Positions 19,211 to 27,575 are shown, counted from the first letter of the stretch. The stretch is DNA of 37,390 nt from Solimonas sp047605265 (GCA_047605265.1 JASGFY010000029.1:1-37390), one strand, 5' to 3'. Made by a program: numbers and translations. Notes: generated by a model from the letters alone, not told the origin.

Positions 19211-20524
19211 ATGGCCGTGGTGGAAAGTGGGAGCAAAGGCGTTGCCGCGCCGGCGGATGCCGGCAGGCAGTCCGGCTTTTTCTATGGCTGGATCGTGGTC
19301 GCGATGTGCGGCTTCGGCATCGCCTGCGGCATGTCGGTCTTCGTGTCGTCGACCATCGGCCTGCTGGCGGGTCCGCTGAGCGCCGACCTGGGCTGGGAAC
19401 CCGGCAAGATTTTCCTCGCGCCGATGGTGGCGGTGATCTGCACGATCCTGGTCGGGCCCTTCATGGGGGCCATCGTCGACCGCTTCGGCGCGCGGCGCAT
19501 CATCGCGTTCTCGTTCGTGACCGAGGCGCTGACCATCGCCTCGTTCCACTATCTGAGCGACTCGCTGTTCGGCTTTTATGCGCGCTACGCCTCGCTGGCC
19601 ATCCTGTCGACCGGCACGACCGCCATTGCCTTCGCCGCGGTCATTTCGCACTGGTTCGACCGCCGTCGCGGCGTCGCGCTGGGTGTCGCGCTGGCAGGCT
19701 ACGGCATCGGCGGCGTGATCTGGTCGCTGAACACGCAGTGGCTCTTCGACCACGTCGGCTGGCGCAACGCCCTGCCGATCGAGGGCGCGTTCATCGCTTT
19801 CGTGGCGCTGCCGCTGCTGTTGCTGACGCTGCGCGACAGGCCGCAGGACCTGGGGCTGCTGCCGGACGGCGCGGCCGCGGCGGGCGACGCGGCGGGGAAG
19901 GTTCCGGCCATCGACGGCCTGACGCTGCGCGAGGCCGCGCGGACCGGGCGCTACTGGCTGCTGATCAGCGTGGCATTCCTCATCGGCTTCGCGATCCAGG
20001 CCTTGATGCTGCATCTGGTCCCGATCCTCAAGGAGAGCGGCCAGTCGGCGCAGGTCGCGGCGGCGGCGCAGGCATCGCTGTGGATGGCCCTGGTCGTCGG
20101 GCGTGTCAGCACCGGCTGGTTGATGGACCGCTTCTTCGCGCCGCGCGTCGCCGTCGCGTTCCTGGTCTTTCCGCTGATCGCGATCCTGCTGCTCGGCAGC
20201 GCCATCGGCGCAGGACCTCTCGGCTTCGTCGCCGCGCTGCTGGTGGGTCTGGCTGCCGGCTCCGAGGTCGACGTCATTGCCTATCTGGTCAGCCGCAATT
20301 TCGGCCTGAAGCATTACGGACGCATCTACGCGACGTTTTTCTCGGCGTTCTCGCTGGGCGGCGGCACCGGCCCGGCGCTGACGGCGAACCTGCACGACGC
20401 GGCCGGTCACTACGGCTCGCTGTTGTATCTGCACGCGGCCATCCTGGTGGTCGCCGCCATTCTGCTCTGGTGCTTCCCCCGCTTTCGTTACAACGCGCCG
20501 GACCTGAATGCCGCGCTGGCTTGA
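19211..20524 (+). CDS. MFS transporter
   Basis: 437 residues with twelve hydrophobic segments in two halves. The family loop motif appears as DRFGARR after the second helix and again as GWLMDRFFAPRV in the second half. It begins with FFYGWIVVAMCGFGIACGMSV, common in the oxalate/formate-antiporter-like and monocarboxylate group of MFS (FFYGWIVVAMCGFG). It probably imports an organic acid or aromatic acid across the inner membrane. I chose ATG 19211, six bases after GGAGG at 19200-19204. Starts at 19124 and 19208 are also in frame; the first lacks a ribosome-binding site and adds only polar residues. Translated after the monooxygenase. Confidence 0.9.
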   Translation: MAVVESGSKGVAAPADAGRQSGFFYGWIVVAMCGFGIACGMSVFVSSTIGLLAGPLSADLGWEPGKIFLAPMVAVICTILVGPFMGAIVDRFGARRIIAFSFVTEALTIASFHYLSDSLFGFYARYASLAILSTGTTAIAFAAVISHWFDRRRGVALGVALAGYGIGGVIWSLNTQWLFDHVGWRNALPIEGAFIAFVALPLLLLTLRDRPQDLGLLPDGAAAAGDAAGKVPAIDGLTLREAARTGRYWLLISVAFLIGFAIQALMLHLVPILKESGQSAQVAAAAQASLWMALVVGRVSTGWLMDRFFAPRVAVAFLVFPLIAILLLGSAIGAGPLGFVAALLVGLAAGSEVDVIAYLVSRNFGLKHYGRIYATFFSAFSLGGGTGPALTANLHDAAGHYGSLLYLHAAILVVAAILLWCFPRFRYNAPDLNAALA

Positions 20525-20640
20525 TGGCCGACCGTGAAACGCTGTCGCACGATGAAAACCTCGATCGTCGCCGGATCGCGTGGGATCGGAGAAGCCGCCG
20601 TTGGCAATGACGGTGATCGGCTATCGCCATGCCTGAAGCG

Positions 20641-20667
20641 CGCATCCGCGGCGGAGCCACGGATGCG
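20641..20667. terminator. palindrome between convergent genes
   Basis: CGCATCCG (20641-20648) and CGGATGCG (20660-20667) form a perfect eight-base-pair hairpin with an eleven-base loop, between the MFS gene (rightward) and the CMD-like gene (leftward, stop at 20669-20671). It may end transcription from both sides or be an extragenic palindrome; there is no T-run. Confidence 0.4.
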
Positions 20668-20668
20668 G

Positions 20669-21256
20669 CTACGGTGCTTGCGGAACGGCGAACGGCGTGG
20701 CGCCGTCCGGCAAGGGGCGGCCGGCGACATTGAGCAGCATGGCGAGCATGGCGTAGTAGCCGCACAGGCCGCAAAGATCGACGATTCCGGCATGGCCGAA
20801 GCGTGCCTGCGCCGCGGCATAGCCCGCGTCGCTGACGTTCTGGCGCCGATGCAGTTCCGTGCAGAAGTCGTAGACGGCCTGCTCGTCGGCAGTCAGGGAT
20901 GAGGGCGTTTCGCCGTTCGCGAGCGCCGTCAGCGTGGCGGGCGTGACGCCGGCGCGCGCCGCGAGCGGCGCGTGCACGTGCCACTCGTAGGCCTGCGACC
21001 AGTGGCGCGCGGCGATCAGGATGGCGAGCTCGCGTGGCCGCTGCGGAATCAGGCAGCCGAATCGCAGGTATTCGCCGAGTTGCTGCGCGCGATCGAGGAA
21101 GGCCGGGCTGTGCAGCATCGGCACGAAGGGGCCGCGCAGTTCGCCGCGCGGACCGCTGGCCAGGCGATCGGCCGCGTCGCGCTGCGCCACGCTGTAGTGC
21201 TTCGGCTCTATCGCGGGCAGCCGGGTGGGCGGGGAAGAGGCTGGCGTGTCGTGCAT
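20669..21256 (-). CDS. carboxymuconolactone decarboxylase-like protein
   Basis: 195 residues. The CMD/AhpD-like helical domain is visible: RELAILIAARHWSQAYEWHVH (pieces RELAILIAARHW and YEWHVHAPLAARAGV; Glu91, His93, His95), then a helix TADEQAVYDFCTEL and LCGYYAMLAMLLNV. The family includes 4-carboxymuconolactone decarboxylase and many catabolic proteins of unknown reaction. It lacks the CxxC pair of AhpD peroxidases, so an antioxidant role is unlikely. It is transcribed alone, divergent from the operon starting at 21428, with the palindromic box A in the shared gap 31 bases from its start. The precise reaction is unknown. Confidence 0.82.
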   Translation of the reverse strand: MHDTPASSPPTRLPAIEPKHYSVAQRDAADRLASGPRGELRGPFVPMLHSPAFLDRAQQLGEYLRFGCLIPQRPRELAILIAARHWSQAYEWHVHAPLAARAGVTPATLTALANGETPSSLTADEQAVYDFCTELHRRQNVSDAGYAAAQARFGHAGIVDLCGLCGYYAMLAMLLNVAGRPLPDGATPFAVPQAP

Positions 21257-21286
21257 GGTCGAGGCCGGAAGTGTCGTGGATCGTTG

Positions 21287-21310
21287 TATTCTCTTATTCG
21301 AGAATATAAG
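21287..21310. promoter_or_regulatory. operator-like box A
   Basis: TATTCTCTTATTCGAGAATA (21287-21306) is a perfect palindrome with seven-base arms and a six-base centre. It lies between the divergent CMD-like gene and the long catabolic operon. It is the most symmetric of the seven related boxes and best defines the likely half-site, TATTCTC. Confidence 0.55.
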
Positions 21311-21366
21311 CTAACATGCATATCGCCGCCATCCGCAGCGGCATCAACGGCATCGAGGAGGAGTCC

Positions 21367-21423
21367 GTGCTGATTTCGTTCAAACCCTGTCGCGACGGCT
21401 GCTCCCCGATGCAGGGAGCCTAG
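21367..21423 (+). CDS. possible 18-codon leader peptide
   Basis: A GTG at 21367 follows a strong GAGGAGGAG (about 21353-21361) and opens an 18-residue frame with two cysteines (SFKPCRDGCSPMQGA), stopping 4 bases before the next gene. Read from an ATG at 21316 the same frame would give 35 residues. It is directly downstream of box A and ahead of the catabolic operon, so it could be a coupled leader peptide. It may equally be chance. No family is recognised. Confidence 0.25.
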   Translation: MLISFKPCRDGCSPMQGA

Positions 21424-21427
21424 GATC

Positions 21428-22006
21428 GTGAAGCTCCTGCTGACGCAGTATGAAGATGCCGCCGGCATCCCGCCGGCGCCGGCGGTGCCCACGCTGGAAC
21501 CGGCGCTGCTCTACGCCGCGACCGCCAGCACCGCCGGCGGCCATGCCTGGCTGCAGCGCGTGCCGGACGACTGGCGCTTCGCCGATGCGCCGGCGATCCG
21601 GCGCGACGATGGAGCGCGCGTCTCGCAGCATCTCTGCGAGACCTTCGCCGACGAAGGGCCGGTTCGCGTGCCCGGTGAGATCCTCATGTTGGTCGCCTTC
21701 GAGGTGCCGGCGCCGCGACGGCGGGAAGTGGACGACTGGTACCTGCAGGAGCATGTGCCGCTGCTGCTCAAGGCGGACGGCTGGTATCGGGCGCGGCCCT
21801 GCCATGCGCATGGCGCGGCGGGCAGCACCGAGCAGTGGTCGCATATCGCGTTCCACGACATGCGCGACGAGCGGGTGCTGGATTCGCGTGAACGCGCGGC
21901 GGCGCGCTCCACCGCCTGGCGCGCGCGCCTCGCCGACGAGGCGTGGTTCGCGGCGGCCGGCCGCTGGGTCTACCGCCGGGTAACGCCGATCGAGCGCGCG
22001 GCGTGA
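21428..22006 (+). CDS. EthD-like dimeric alpha/beta-barrel protein
   Basis: 192 residues from a GTG. The second half carries EVDDWYLQEHVPLLLKADGWYRARPC (core DDWYLQEHVPLLLKADGW), the pattern of EthD-type and related dimeric barrel proteins in which a Tyr-x-x-x-His-x-Pro segment lines the cavity. The first half is a diverged repeat. Such proteins appear in catabolic clusters as small isomerases, decarboxylases or accessory proteins. No specific reaction can be assigned. It is first full-length gene of a rightward operon reaching to 28022; its stop overlaps the next start (GTGA). Confidence 0.65.
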   Translation: MKLLLTQYEDAAGIPPAPAVPTLEPALLYAATASTAGGHAWLQRVPDDWRFADAPAIRRDDGARVSQHLCETFADEGPVRVPGEILMLVAFEVPAPRRREVDDWYLQEHVPLLLKADGWYRARPCHAHGAAGSTEQWSHIAFHDMRDERVLDSRERAAARSTAWRARLADEAWFAAAGRWVYRRVTPIERAA

Positions 22007-22839
22007 ACGACATCGGCCTTTGGCCCCGCTTCCAGCTGCCGCCGCGCAGCTGCGATGCGCATTGCCACGTCTTCGGCCCCGCCGATCGCTTTGCCTACGC
22101 GGCGCAGCGCCGCTATACCCCGGAAGACGCGCCGAAGGAAGCGCTGGCGGCGCTGCATGCGCGGCTCGGCATCGATCGCTGCGTGATCGTGCAGGGCGCG
22201 TGCTACGGCACCGACCATGCGGCGTTGCTGGATGCCGTGGCGGCCGCGCCGTCGCGGCGCCGCGGCGTTGCATTGATCAACGACAGTGTTGATGACGTTG
22301 AGCTGCAGCGCTTGCATGACGGCGGCGTGCGGGCGGCACGCTTCAATTTCGTGCGCCGCTTCGGCGAACTGCCGGACGCCGATCTGTTGGCGCGCACGAC
22401 GGCGCGCATCGCCGGCTTCGGCTGGCACCTGGTGCTGCATTTCGATCCGGGCGAACTGCTGGCGCAGGCCGACTGGCTGCGCAGCCTCGAAACGACCTTC
22501 GTCATCGATCACTTCGGCCGTGTGGCGCCTGAGCACGATGGCGAGGATGCGCGGCTGTTGCTTGAACTGGCCCGGCGCCGCCATTGCTGGATCAAGATCT
22601 CGGGCGTCGACCGTGTCTGCCCGCCGCCGTTTCGCAGCGCGGTGCCGCTGGCGCGCGCCTTGCTGGACGCCGCGCCCGACCGCGTGCTGTGGGGCAGCGA
22701 TTTTCCGCATCCGAACGCGCGCCATCCGGCCAATGACGACGAACTCGTCGAGCTGATTCCCGAGTTTGCGCCGGCCGCGGAACTGCGCCAGCGCGTGCTC
22801 GTCGACAATCCGGCCCGTCTCTACGGCTTCACGAACTAG
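22003..22839 (+). CDS. LigI-like amidohydrolase (dicarboxylate lactonase family)
   Basis: 278 residues from a GTG overlapping the previous stop. It matches the COG3618 amidohydrolases that include 2-pyrone-4,6-dicarboxylate lactonase LigI: CDAHCHVFGP (His20, His22) at the N-terminus, then RYTPEDAP, IDRCVIVQGACYGTD, FVIDHFGR in the middle and WGSDFPHPN with the catalytic aspartate near the C-terminus. LigI-type enzymes open lactones or pyrones without needing a metal. In this locus it would hydrolyse a ring-cleavage lactone. The substrate is not fixed by the sequence; the close relatives include sugar-lactone hydrolases. Confidence 0.82.
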   Translation: MNDIGLWPRFQLPPRSCDAHCHVFGPADRFAYAAQRRYTPEDAPKEALAALHARLGIDRCVIVQGACYGTDHAALLDAVAAAPSRRRGVALINDSVDDVELQRLHDGGVRAARFNFVRRFGELPDADLLARTTARIAGFGWHLVLHFDPGELLAQADWLRSLETTFVIDHFGRVAPEHDGEDARLLLELARRRHCWIKISGVDRVCPPPFRSAVPLARALLDAAPDRVLWGSDFPHPNARHPANDDELVELIPEFAPAAELRQRVLVDNPARLYGFTN

Positions 22840-22886
22840 AAAAACGGCGTTGCGGCATCGCGACGCCGACTTGCAGGAGAAGAAAA

Positions 22887-23663
22887 ATGGGGGCTCAACG
22901 TCTCGCCGGTAAAGTCGCTCTGGTGACCGGCATCGGCGCCGGCATCGGCCGCGGCTGCGCGCTGATGTTCGCGCGTCATGGCGCGACGGTCATCGGCTGC
23001 GACATCAATGCGGAGACGGCGGAGGCGACGGTCGTCGACGCCCGCGCCGAGGGTCTGGACATCGACAGCGTGCATCCGGTCGACCTGACGAAGCCGGCGG
23101 ACGTCAAGCGCTACGTCGAGTACGCCGGCCAGAAGCACGGCCGCATCGACGTGCTGCTGAACGCCGCCGCCATTCCGCCGCACATGGCGAAGATCGCCGA
23201 CATCGACTACGAGCGCGAGTGGACGCCGACCATCGTCGGCGAGGTCGACGTCGTGCTGCTGGCCAGCCGCGCCGCCTGGCCGTATCTCAAGGCCAGCGGC
23301 AAGGCGTCGATCATCAATTTCGCGTCGGTCTCGGCGTTCCGCGCCAGCACCAACTTCGGCATGGGGCCGCACTGCGCCGGCAAGGCGGCGGTGCTCGCGC
23401 TGACGCGGCAGCTCGCGGTCGAGGGCGGCCCGTTGATCCGCGCCAACACGATCTCGCCCGGCATGGTCGTGACGCCGGCGACGCAGAGTGCCGGCGCCAG
23501 CGTCGACGGCGAGATCCGCGAGCGCATCCTGCAGCGCGTGCCGATGAAGCGCCTCGGCCAGCCGGAGGACATCGCCTGGTGCGCGGTCTTCCTGGCGTCC
23601 GACGAATCGAGCTGGGTGACGGGCGCGAACTTCCCCGTCGATGGCGGCGTGATGTCCAGCTGA
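22887..23663 (+). CDS. SDR-family protein with His in place of catalytic Tyr
   Basis: 258 residues. The NAD(P) motif TGIGAGIGRG is at 14-23 and Asp39 suggests NAD preference. The structural NNAG is replaced by NAAA. Ser147 or Ser149 is in FASVSA, but the YxxxK pair is PHCAGK: His162 and Lys166, so the proton-donating tyrosine is missing. The C-terminal WVTGANFPVDGG is normal. Proteins with His at this position form a minor SDR branch whose chemistry is poorly described. It has its own ribosome-binding site (AGGAGAAG) 48 bases after the amidohydrolase, in the same operon. Confidence 0.85.
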   Translation: MGAQRLAGKVALVTGIGAGIGRGCALMFARHGATVIGCDINAETAEATVVDARAEGLDIDSVHPVDLTKPADVKRYVEYAGQKHGRIDVLLNAAAIPPHMAKIADIDYEREWTPTIVGEVDVVLLASRAAWPYLKASGKASIINFASVSAFRASTNFGMGPHCAGKAAVLALTRQLAVEGGPLIRANTISPGMVVTPATQSAGASVDGEIRERILQRVPMKRLGQPEDIAWCAVFLASDESSWVTGANFPVDGGVMSS

Positions 23664-23719
23664 GCGAACGAACCAGCAGCAGAGCGCCGCCCGCGGGCGG
23701 CCATGAACGAGGAGCCTTC

Positions 23720-24253
23720 ATGCATGTACCCAAGCCCCTGCGGCGCGTGGTGACCGGCCACGACGCGAACGGCAAATCGATCGTGCTGTCCGACGGCATG
23801 CCGCCGAACGTGCGCGACCGCGGCACCGACGTCGATTTCATCGAGATCTGGAACACCGGGACCACGCCGGCCAGGATTGATGCGACCGAGCCGGAGCCGA
23901 CCGACGGTCCGCTGAAGACGCCGCCGGAGCCGACCGGAAGCAAGATCCGCGTCAACGATTTCTATCCGGGCCACATAAGGAAGCTGCCGCCGCGCGCCGA
24001 CGGCCGGCACCCGATGATGCACCGCACGCGCTCGATCGATTACGGCATCGTCCTCGAAGGCGAGATCGTCATGGTGCTCGACGACAGCGAGGTGCTGCTG
24101 AAGGCCGGCGACGTCGTCGTGCAGCGCGGGACCGATCACGCCTGGGAGAACCGCAGCGATCGGGTCTGCCGCATGGCATTCATTCTCGTCGGCGGCGAGT
24201 TCAGCGAAGCGCTGCTGGCGACGCTGCCGCGCAACCTCGAACTGCGCCTCTGA
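23720..24253 (+). CDS. cupin-domain protein
   Basis: 177 residues from ATG 23720, preceded by GAGGAG. It begins RRVVTGHDANGKSIVLSDG, common in small catabolic cupins. The cupin barrel is in the second half: HRTRSIDYGIVLEGEIVMVLDD (pieces HRTRSIDYGIVLEGE), then LKAGDVVVQRGTDHAWEN with the conserved Gly-Asp and the second-motif His. A single-domain cupin could be a metal-dependent isomerase or decarboxylase, or bind a ligand. The first cupin motif has only a partial His set, so metal binding is uncertain. The longer upstream frame runs through the SDR gene and was rejected. Confidence 0.8.
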   Translation: MHVPKPLRRVVTGHDANGKSIVLSDGMPPNVRDRGTDVDFIEIWNTGTTPARIDATEPEPTDGPLKTPPEPTGSKIRVNDFYPGHIRKLPPRADGRHPMMHRTRSIDYGIVLEGEIVMVLDDSEVLLKAGDVVVQRGTDHAWENRSDRVCRMAFILVGGEFSEALLATLPRNLELRL

Positions 24254-24283
24254 GGCGCCGCTCCTTTCACACGGAATCCCACC

Positions 24284-25105
24284 ATGCCTTTCGACCCCAA
24301 GCGCGGCTCGTATTACCGCATGCCCATCTTCTTCGGCCCGATGCCGGGCCCGCGGCAGTGGCCGCCCGGCCTGGAGTGCGACTTCAGCAAGACGCCGAAG
24401 CGCAAGGCCATCGCGGTCCGCTACCTCACCGACAAAGACAAGCTGCAGGCGCATCTGCCGGATGGCTTCGAGATCTGGGGCGAGCCGGTGCTGACGGTCG
24501 AGGTCACGTACATGTGGGAACTGGGCTGGCTCGCCGGCCGCGGCTACAACATGTGCGACGTGAAGTTCCCGGCCGTGTTCAAGGGCAAGGACGGGCCGAT
24601 CCACGGCACGCTGCTGCTGGTGCGCTTCGAGGATCTGACCGATCCCATCCTCAGCGGCCGCGAAGAGCTTGGCCACAACAAGCTGTACTGCGAGATTCCG
24701 CCGCTGCGCCAGCACAAGGGCAAGGAAGCGACGCAGATGAGCTGGCTGCACCATCCGTTCCTCAAGATCGCCGCCTGGGATCTGCGGGACGATCCCAGGC
24801 TGCCGCCGCCGGACCCGCTCAACAAGGGCCTGCTGTCGTACAAGTACCTGCCGCGCACCGGCGTTTGGGGCACCGCCGACGTCGAGTACGCGACGCTGAC
24901 GCCGCCGGCCTGGAACGGCCGGACGACCAGCCGCCGCGTCGGCCAGGGCAGCGTCGAATTCATCAAGGCCAGGTGGGAGGATCTGCCGACGCTGCACCAT
25001 CTGGTCAACGCCTTCGAGGCGCTGCCGATCCTCGAGTACCGCGGCGCGGTGGTCTACGAGATGGAAGGCGGCGCCAGCGGCGCCGAGACGCACATCGTCG
25101 AATGA
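24284..25105 (+). CDS. acetoacetate-decarboxylase-superfamily protein
   Basis: 273 residues. The key motif LSGREELGHNKLYCEI carries Lys133 at the position of the Schiff-base lysine of acetoacetate decarboxylase (typical form GREELGxPKK), and LPDGFEIWGEPVLTVEV matches the N-terminal strand. Superfamily members decarboxylate beta-keto acids or act as aldolase-like or dehydratase-like enzymes. Here one of the two usual adjacent lysines is replaced (NKL, not KK), so the lysine pKa could differ. It is part of the rightward operon after the cupin, where it may act on a ring-cleavage keto acid. The exact reaction is unknown. Confidence 0.78.
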   Translation: MPFDPKRGSYYRMPIFFGPMPGPRQWPPGLECDFSKTPKRKAIAVRYLTDKDKLQAHLPDGFEIWGEPVLTVEVTYMWELGWLAGRGYNMCDVKFPAVFKGKDGPIHGTLLLVRFEDLTDPILSGREELGHNKLYCEIPPLRQHKGKEATQMSWLHHPFLKIAAWDLRDDPRLPPPDPLNKGLLSYKYLPRTGVWGTADVEYATLTPPAWNGRTTSRRVGQGSVEFIKARWEDLPTLHHLVNAFEALPILEYRGAVVYEMEGGASGAETHIVE

Positions 25106-25130
25106 GCCCGTCCTGCCCGCGAGAACGGCG

Positions 25131-26225
25131 ATGAGCGCAGCGCATGGCCAGCATCCGGCGCATCGCTTCCGCACCGATCCGGCGACGTGGATCCGCGATC
25201 GCGACGGCCGCCGCCTGCGCACCATCGACCTGCACTGCCACACGATCACGCCGGCGGTCGAGAAGCTCGTCGCCGGCCGCCCGCAGAAGCTGGCCGAGCC
25301 GGCCGTCCGCCTGCGCACCATGGGCGCCGCGTCGGTCGAGTACAACGCCAAGGTCATGCTGCCGGAATCGATCGCCGCGCTCAGCGATCTCGATACGCGG
25401 CTCGCCGACATGGACCGCATGGGCGTCGACATCCAGGTCGTCAGCCCGCTGCCGACGCAGTACTATTACTGGGCCGACCACGATCTCGCGCGCGACATCG
25501 TGCGCCTGCAGAACGTGCACATCGCCGAGCTCTGCGCGCGCCGGCCGGACCGCCTCGCCGGGCTCGGCACGCTGGCCCTGCAGCATCCGCAGCTGGCCGT
25601 CGAGCAGCTCGAGCACGCGGTGAACGTCCTCGGGCTCAAGGGTTTCGAGCTGTCGACGGCGGTCAACGAGCGCGAGCTCAGCGATCCGTTGCTGAACCCG
25701 GTCTGGGCGAAGGCAGAAGAACTCGGCGCGCTGGCGTTTATCCACCCGATGGGCTGTTCGCTCGGCGAGCGCCTGCAGGCTTCGTATCTGTCGAACAGCA
25801 TCGGCCAGCCGGTCGAATCGGCCGTCGCGCTGTCGCAGCTGATCTTCGGCGGCGTGCTCGACCGCCATCCCGGCCTCAAGGTCTGCGCGGCGCACGGCGG
25901 CGGCTATCTGCCCACCTGCATCGGTCGCGCCGAGCACGCGTATCACGCGCGCCCCGACGCGCAGACGATGGCGCAGGCGCCGAGCGCGTACCTGAAGCAA
26001 ATCTTTTTTGACAGCCTCGTTTATTCGTCCGACGCGCTGCGCCAGCTGATCGACCATGTCGGTGTCGGCCAGATCGTCGTCGGCACCGACTATCCCTTTG
26101 ACATGGGCCACTACGACATCCATGCCATCGTCGGCGCGACGCCCGATCTGAGCGACGCCGAGCGCGCCGCGATCCTCGGCGACACGGCGGCGTCGCTGCT
26201 CGGCATCGGCCCGGAAGCCACCTGA
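25131..26225 (+). CDS. ACMSD-like amidohydrolase (probable decarboxylase)
   Basis: 364 residues. Metal-binding signature: DLHCHTITP (His35, His37), FIHPMG (His205), AAHGGGYLP (His255) and VVGTDYPFDMG (Asp320). This is the ACMSD / gamma-resorcylate decarboxylase / 5-carboxyvanillate decarboxylase (LigW) arrangement: a zinc- or manganese-dependent enzyme that removes CO2 from an aromatic or muconate acid without O2. It is in the rightward operon; the next start follows one base after its stop. A hydrolytic role is also possible, since the superfamily is mixed. Confidence 0.85.
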   Translation: MSAAHGQHPAHRFRTDPATWIRDRDGRRLRTIDLHCHTITPAVEKLVAGRPQKLAEPAVRLRTMGAASVEYNAKVMLPESIAALSDLDTRLADMDRMGVDIQVVSPLPTQYYYWADHDLARDIVRLQNVHIAELCARRPDRLAGLGTLALQHPQLAVEQLEHAVNVLGLKGFELSTAVNERELSDPLLNPVWAKAEELGALAFIHPMGCSLGERLQASYLSNSIGQPVESAVALSQLIFGGVLDRHPGLKVCAAHGGGYLPTCIGRAEHAYHARPDAQTMAQAPSAYLKQIFFDSLVYSSDALRQLIDHVGVGQIVVGTDYPFDMGHYDIHAIVGATPDLSDAERAAILGDTAASLLGIGPEAT

Positions 26226-26226
26226 C

Positions 26227-27561
26227 ATGACGTCACTTGCAGAACACAAGCTGCTGCGCCGCGGCCGCCAGGCCTACGAGGCGGCGCGGCGCGCCGCCGT
26301 CTGGCGCGCCAACAAGCCGCCGCGCTTTCCCGAGGCGATCGTGCTGGCCGAGAACCAGGACGACGTCGTGGCCGCCGTGCGGCTGGCGCGCCGGGAGGGC
26401 CTCAAGGTCACCGTGCGCTCCGGCGGCCACAGCTGGAACTCGCCGCACGTCCGCGACGGCGCGCTGCTGATCGACGTCTCGCGCCTGGATCACTTCAGCA
26501 TCGACGCGCGCGCACGCACGGCCTGGGCCGGACCGGGCACCAAGGGCCGCCGGCTGAACCAGACGCTGGCGCCGGCCGGCCTGCTGTTCCCGGGCGGCCA
26601 CCACAACACCGTCGGCCTCGGTGGCTTCGTGATGTGCGGCGGCTTCGGCTGGAATGCGCGCGAGTGGGGCAACGGCTGCACGAACGTGCTGGCGATCGAG
26701 GCGGTCACCGCGGACGGCGAGCGGATCTACGCCGACGCCACGCAGAACAGCGACTGGTACTGGGCGGCGCGTGGCTCGGGCGCCGGTTTCTTCGGCGTCG
26801 TCACGCGCTTCCTGCTGCAGTTGCATCCGCTGCCGAAGTACCTGCGCCACAACGCCCTGGTCTTCGGCCTCGACGAACTCGAGCCGGCGCTGACCTGGGC
26901 GCGCGAGATCATCGACGTCACGCCGCGCAACGTCGAAGTGGTGGCGACCGCCTCGTCGTTCGACGACGCCGGCAACCGGGCGCCGACCCGGCTGACGATC
27001 GGCGGCCTGACGTTCGCCAACGACGAGGCCGAGGTGAAGGCGGCCGAGGCGCTGTTCGACAGCTGCCCGGTCGCCGGCCGCGCCCTGCTGCGGCGGCGCT
27101 CGGCGGAGACGACGCTGATGGAGCGCTACGACGGCGCGACGCGCGCCGACCCTGAGGGTTTCCGCTTCGCCTGCGACAACCTCTACACCAATGCCGGCGC
27201 CGCCGAGGTCGTACCGCTGATGCGCGGCCTGTTCGGCGAGCTGCCGACGCCGCGCTCGCACGTCTTCTGGCAGAACTGGGGACCGGTCCGCGAACTGCCG
27301 GACATGGCGCTGTCGGTGCAGGCCGATCTGTATCTCGCCGTCTACACGGTCTGGGACCGGCCCGAGGACGACGAGCGCCTGGAGCGCTGGCCGGTCGAGC
27401 AGATGCGCCGGCTCGAGCATCTGTCGGTCGGCGGCCAGATGAACGACGAAAACATGCTGCGGCGTCCGGCGCGCTATCTTTCCGAGGCCGCCGAGGCTCG
27501 CCTCGAAAGCCTGAGAGCGCGCCATGATCCGCACGGGCTTTTCCTGTCCTACCTGGTTTGA
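26227..27561 (+). CDS. FAD-linked oxidase, berberine-bridge-like
   Basis: 444 residues. The PCMH-type FAD domain has VRSGGHSWN with His68 at the position of the 8-alpha-histidyl flavin bond. The second covalent site of bicovalent members (Cys in GxCxxVG) is His126 here (GGHHNTVGLGG), so attachment is probably single. The GGFGWNAREWG segment and the C-terminal DENMLRRPARYLSEA follow the family, though the usual C-terminal BBE signature NYxD is not evident. It would use O2 to oxidise an alcohol, sugar or benzylic substrate, releasing H2O2. No signal peptide is visible, so it is cytoplasmic. Same operon as its neighbours. Confidence 0.85.
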   Translation: MTSLAEHKLLRRGRQAYEAARRAAVWRANKPPRFPEAIVLAENQDDVVAAVRLARREGLKVTVRSGGHSWNSPHVRDGALLIDVSRLDHFSIDARARTAWAGPGTKGRRLNQTLAPAGLLFPGGHHNTVGLGGFVMCGGFGWNAREWGNGCTNVLAIEAVTADGERIYADATQNSDWYWAARGSGAGFFGVVTRFLLQLHPLPKYLRHNALVFGLDELEPALTWAREIIDVTPRNVEVVATASSFDDAGNRAPTRLTIGGLTFANDEAEVKAAEALFDSCPVAGRALLRRRSAETTLMERYDGATRADPEGFRFACDNLYTNAGAAEVVPLMRGLFGELPTPRSHVFWQNWGPVRELPDMALSVQADLYLAVYTVWDRPEDDERLERWPVEQMRRLEHLSVGGQMNDENMLRRPARYLSEAAEARLESLRARHDPHGLFLSYLV

Positions 27562-27575
27562 GGAAAACGGCGTCC

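Noticed and set aside
18218..20434. 738-codon open frame on the minus strand
   Set aside because: It lies antisense to the FAD monooxygenase and MFS genes, has a low-complexity Arg/Gln/Asp-rich composition and no family similarity; it is a by-product of GC-rich codon use.
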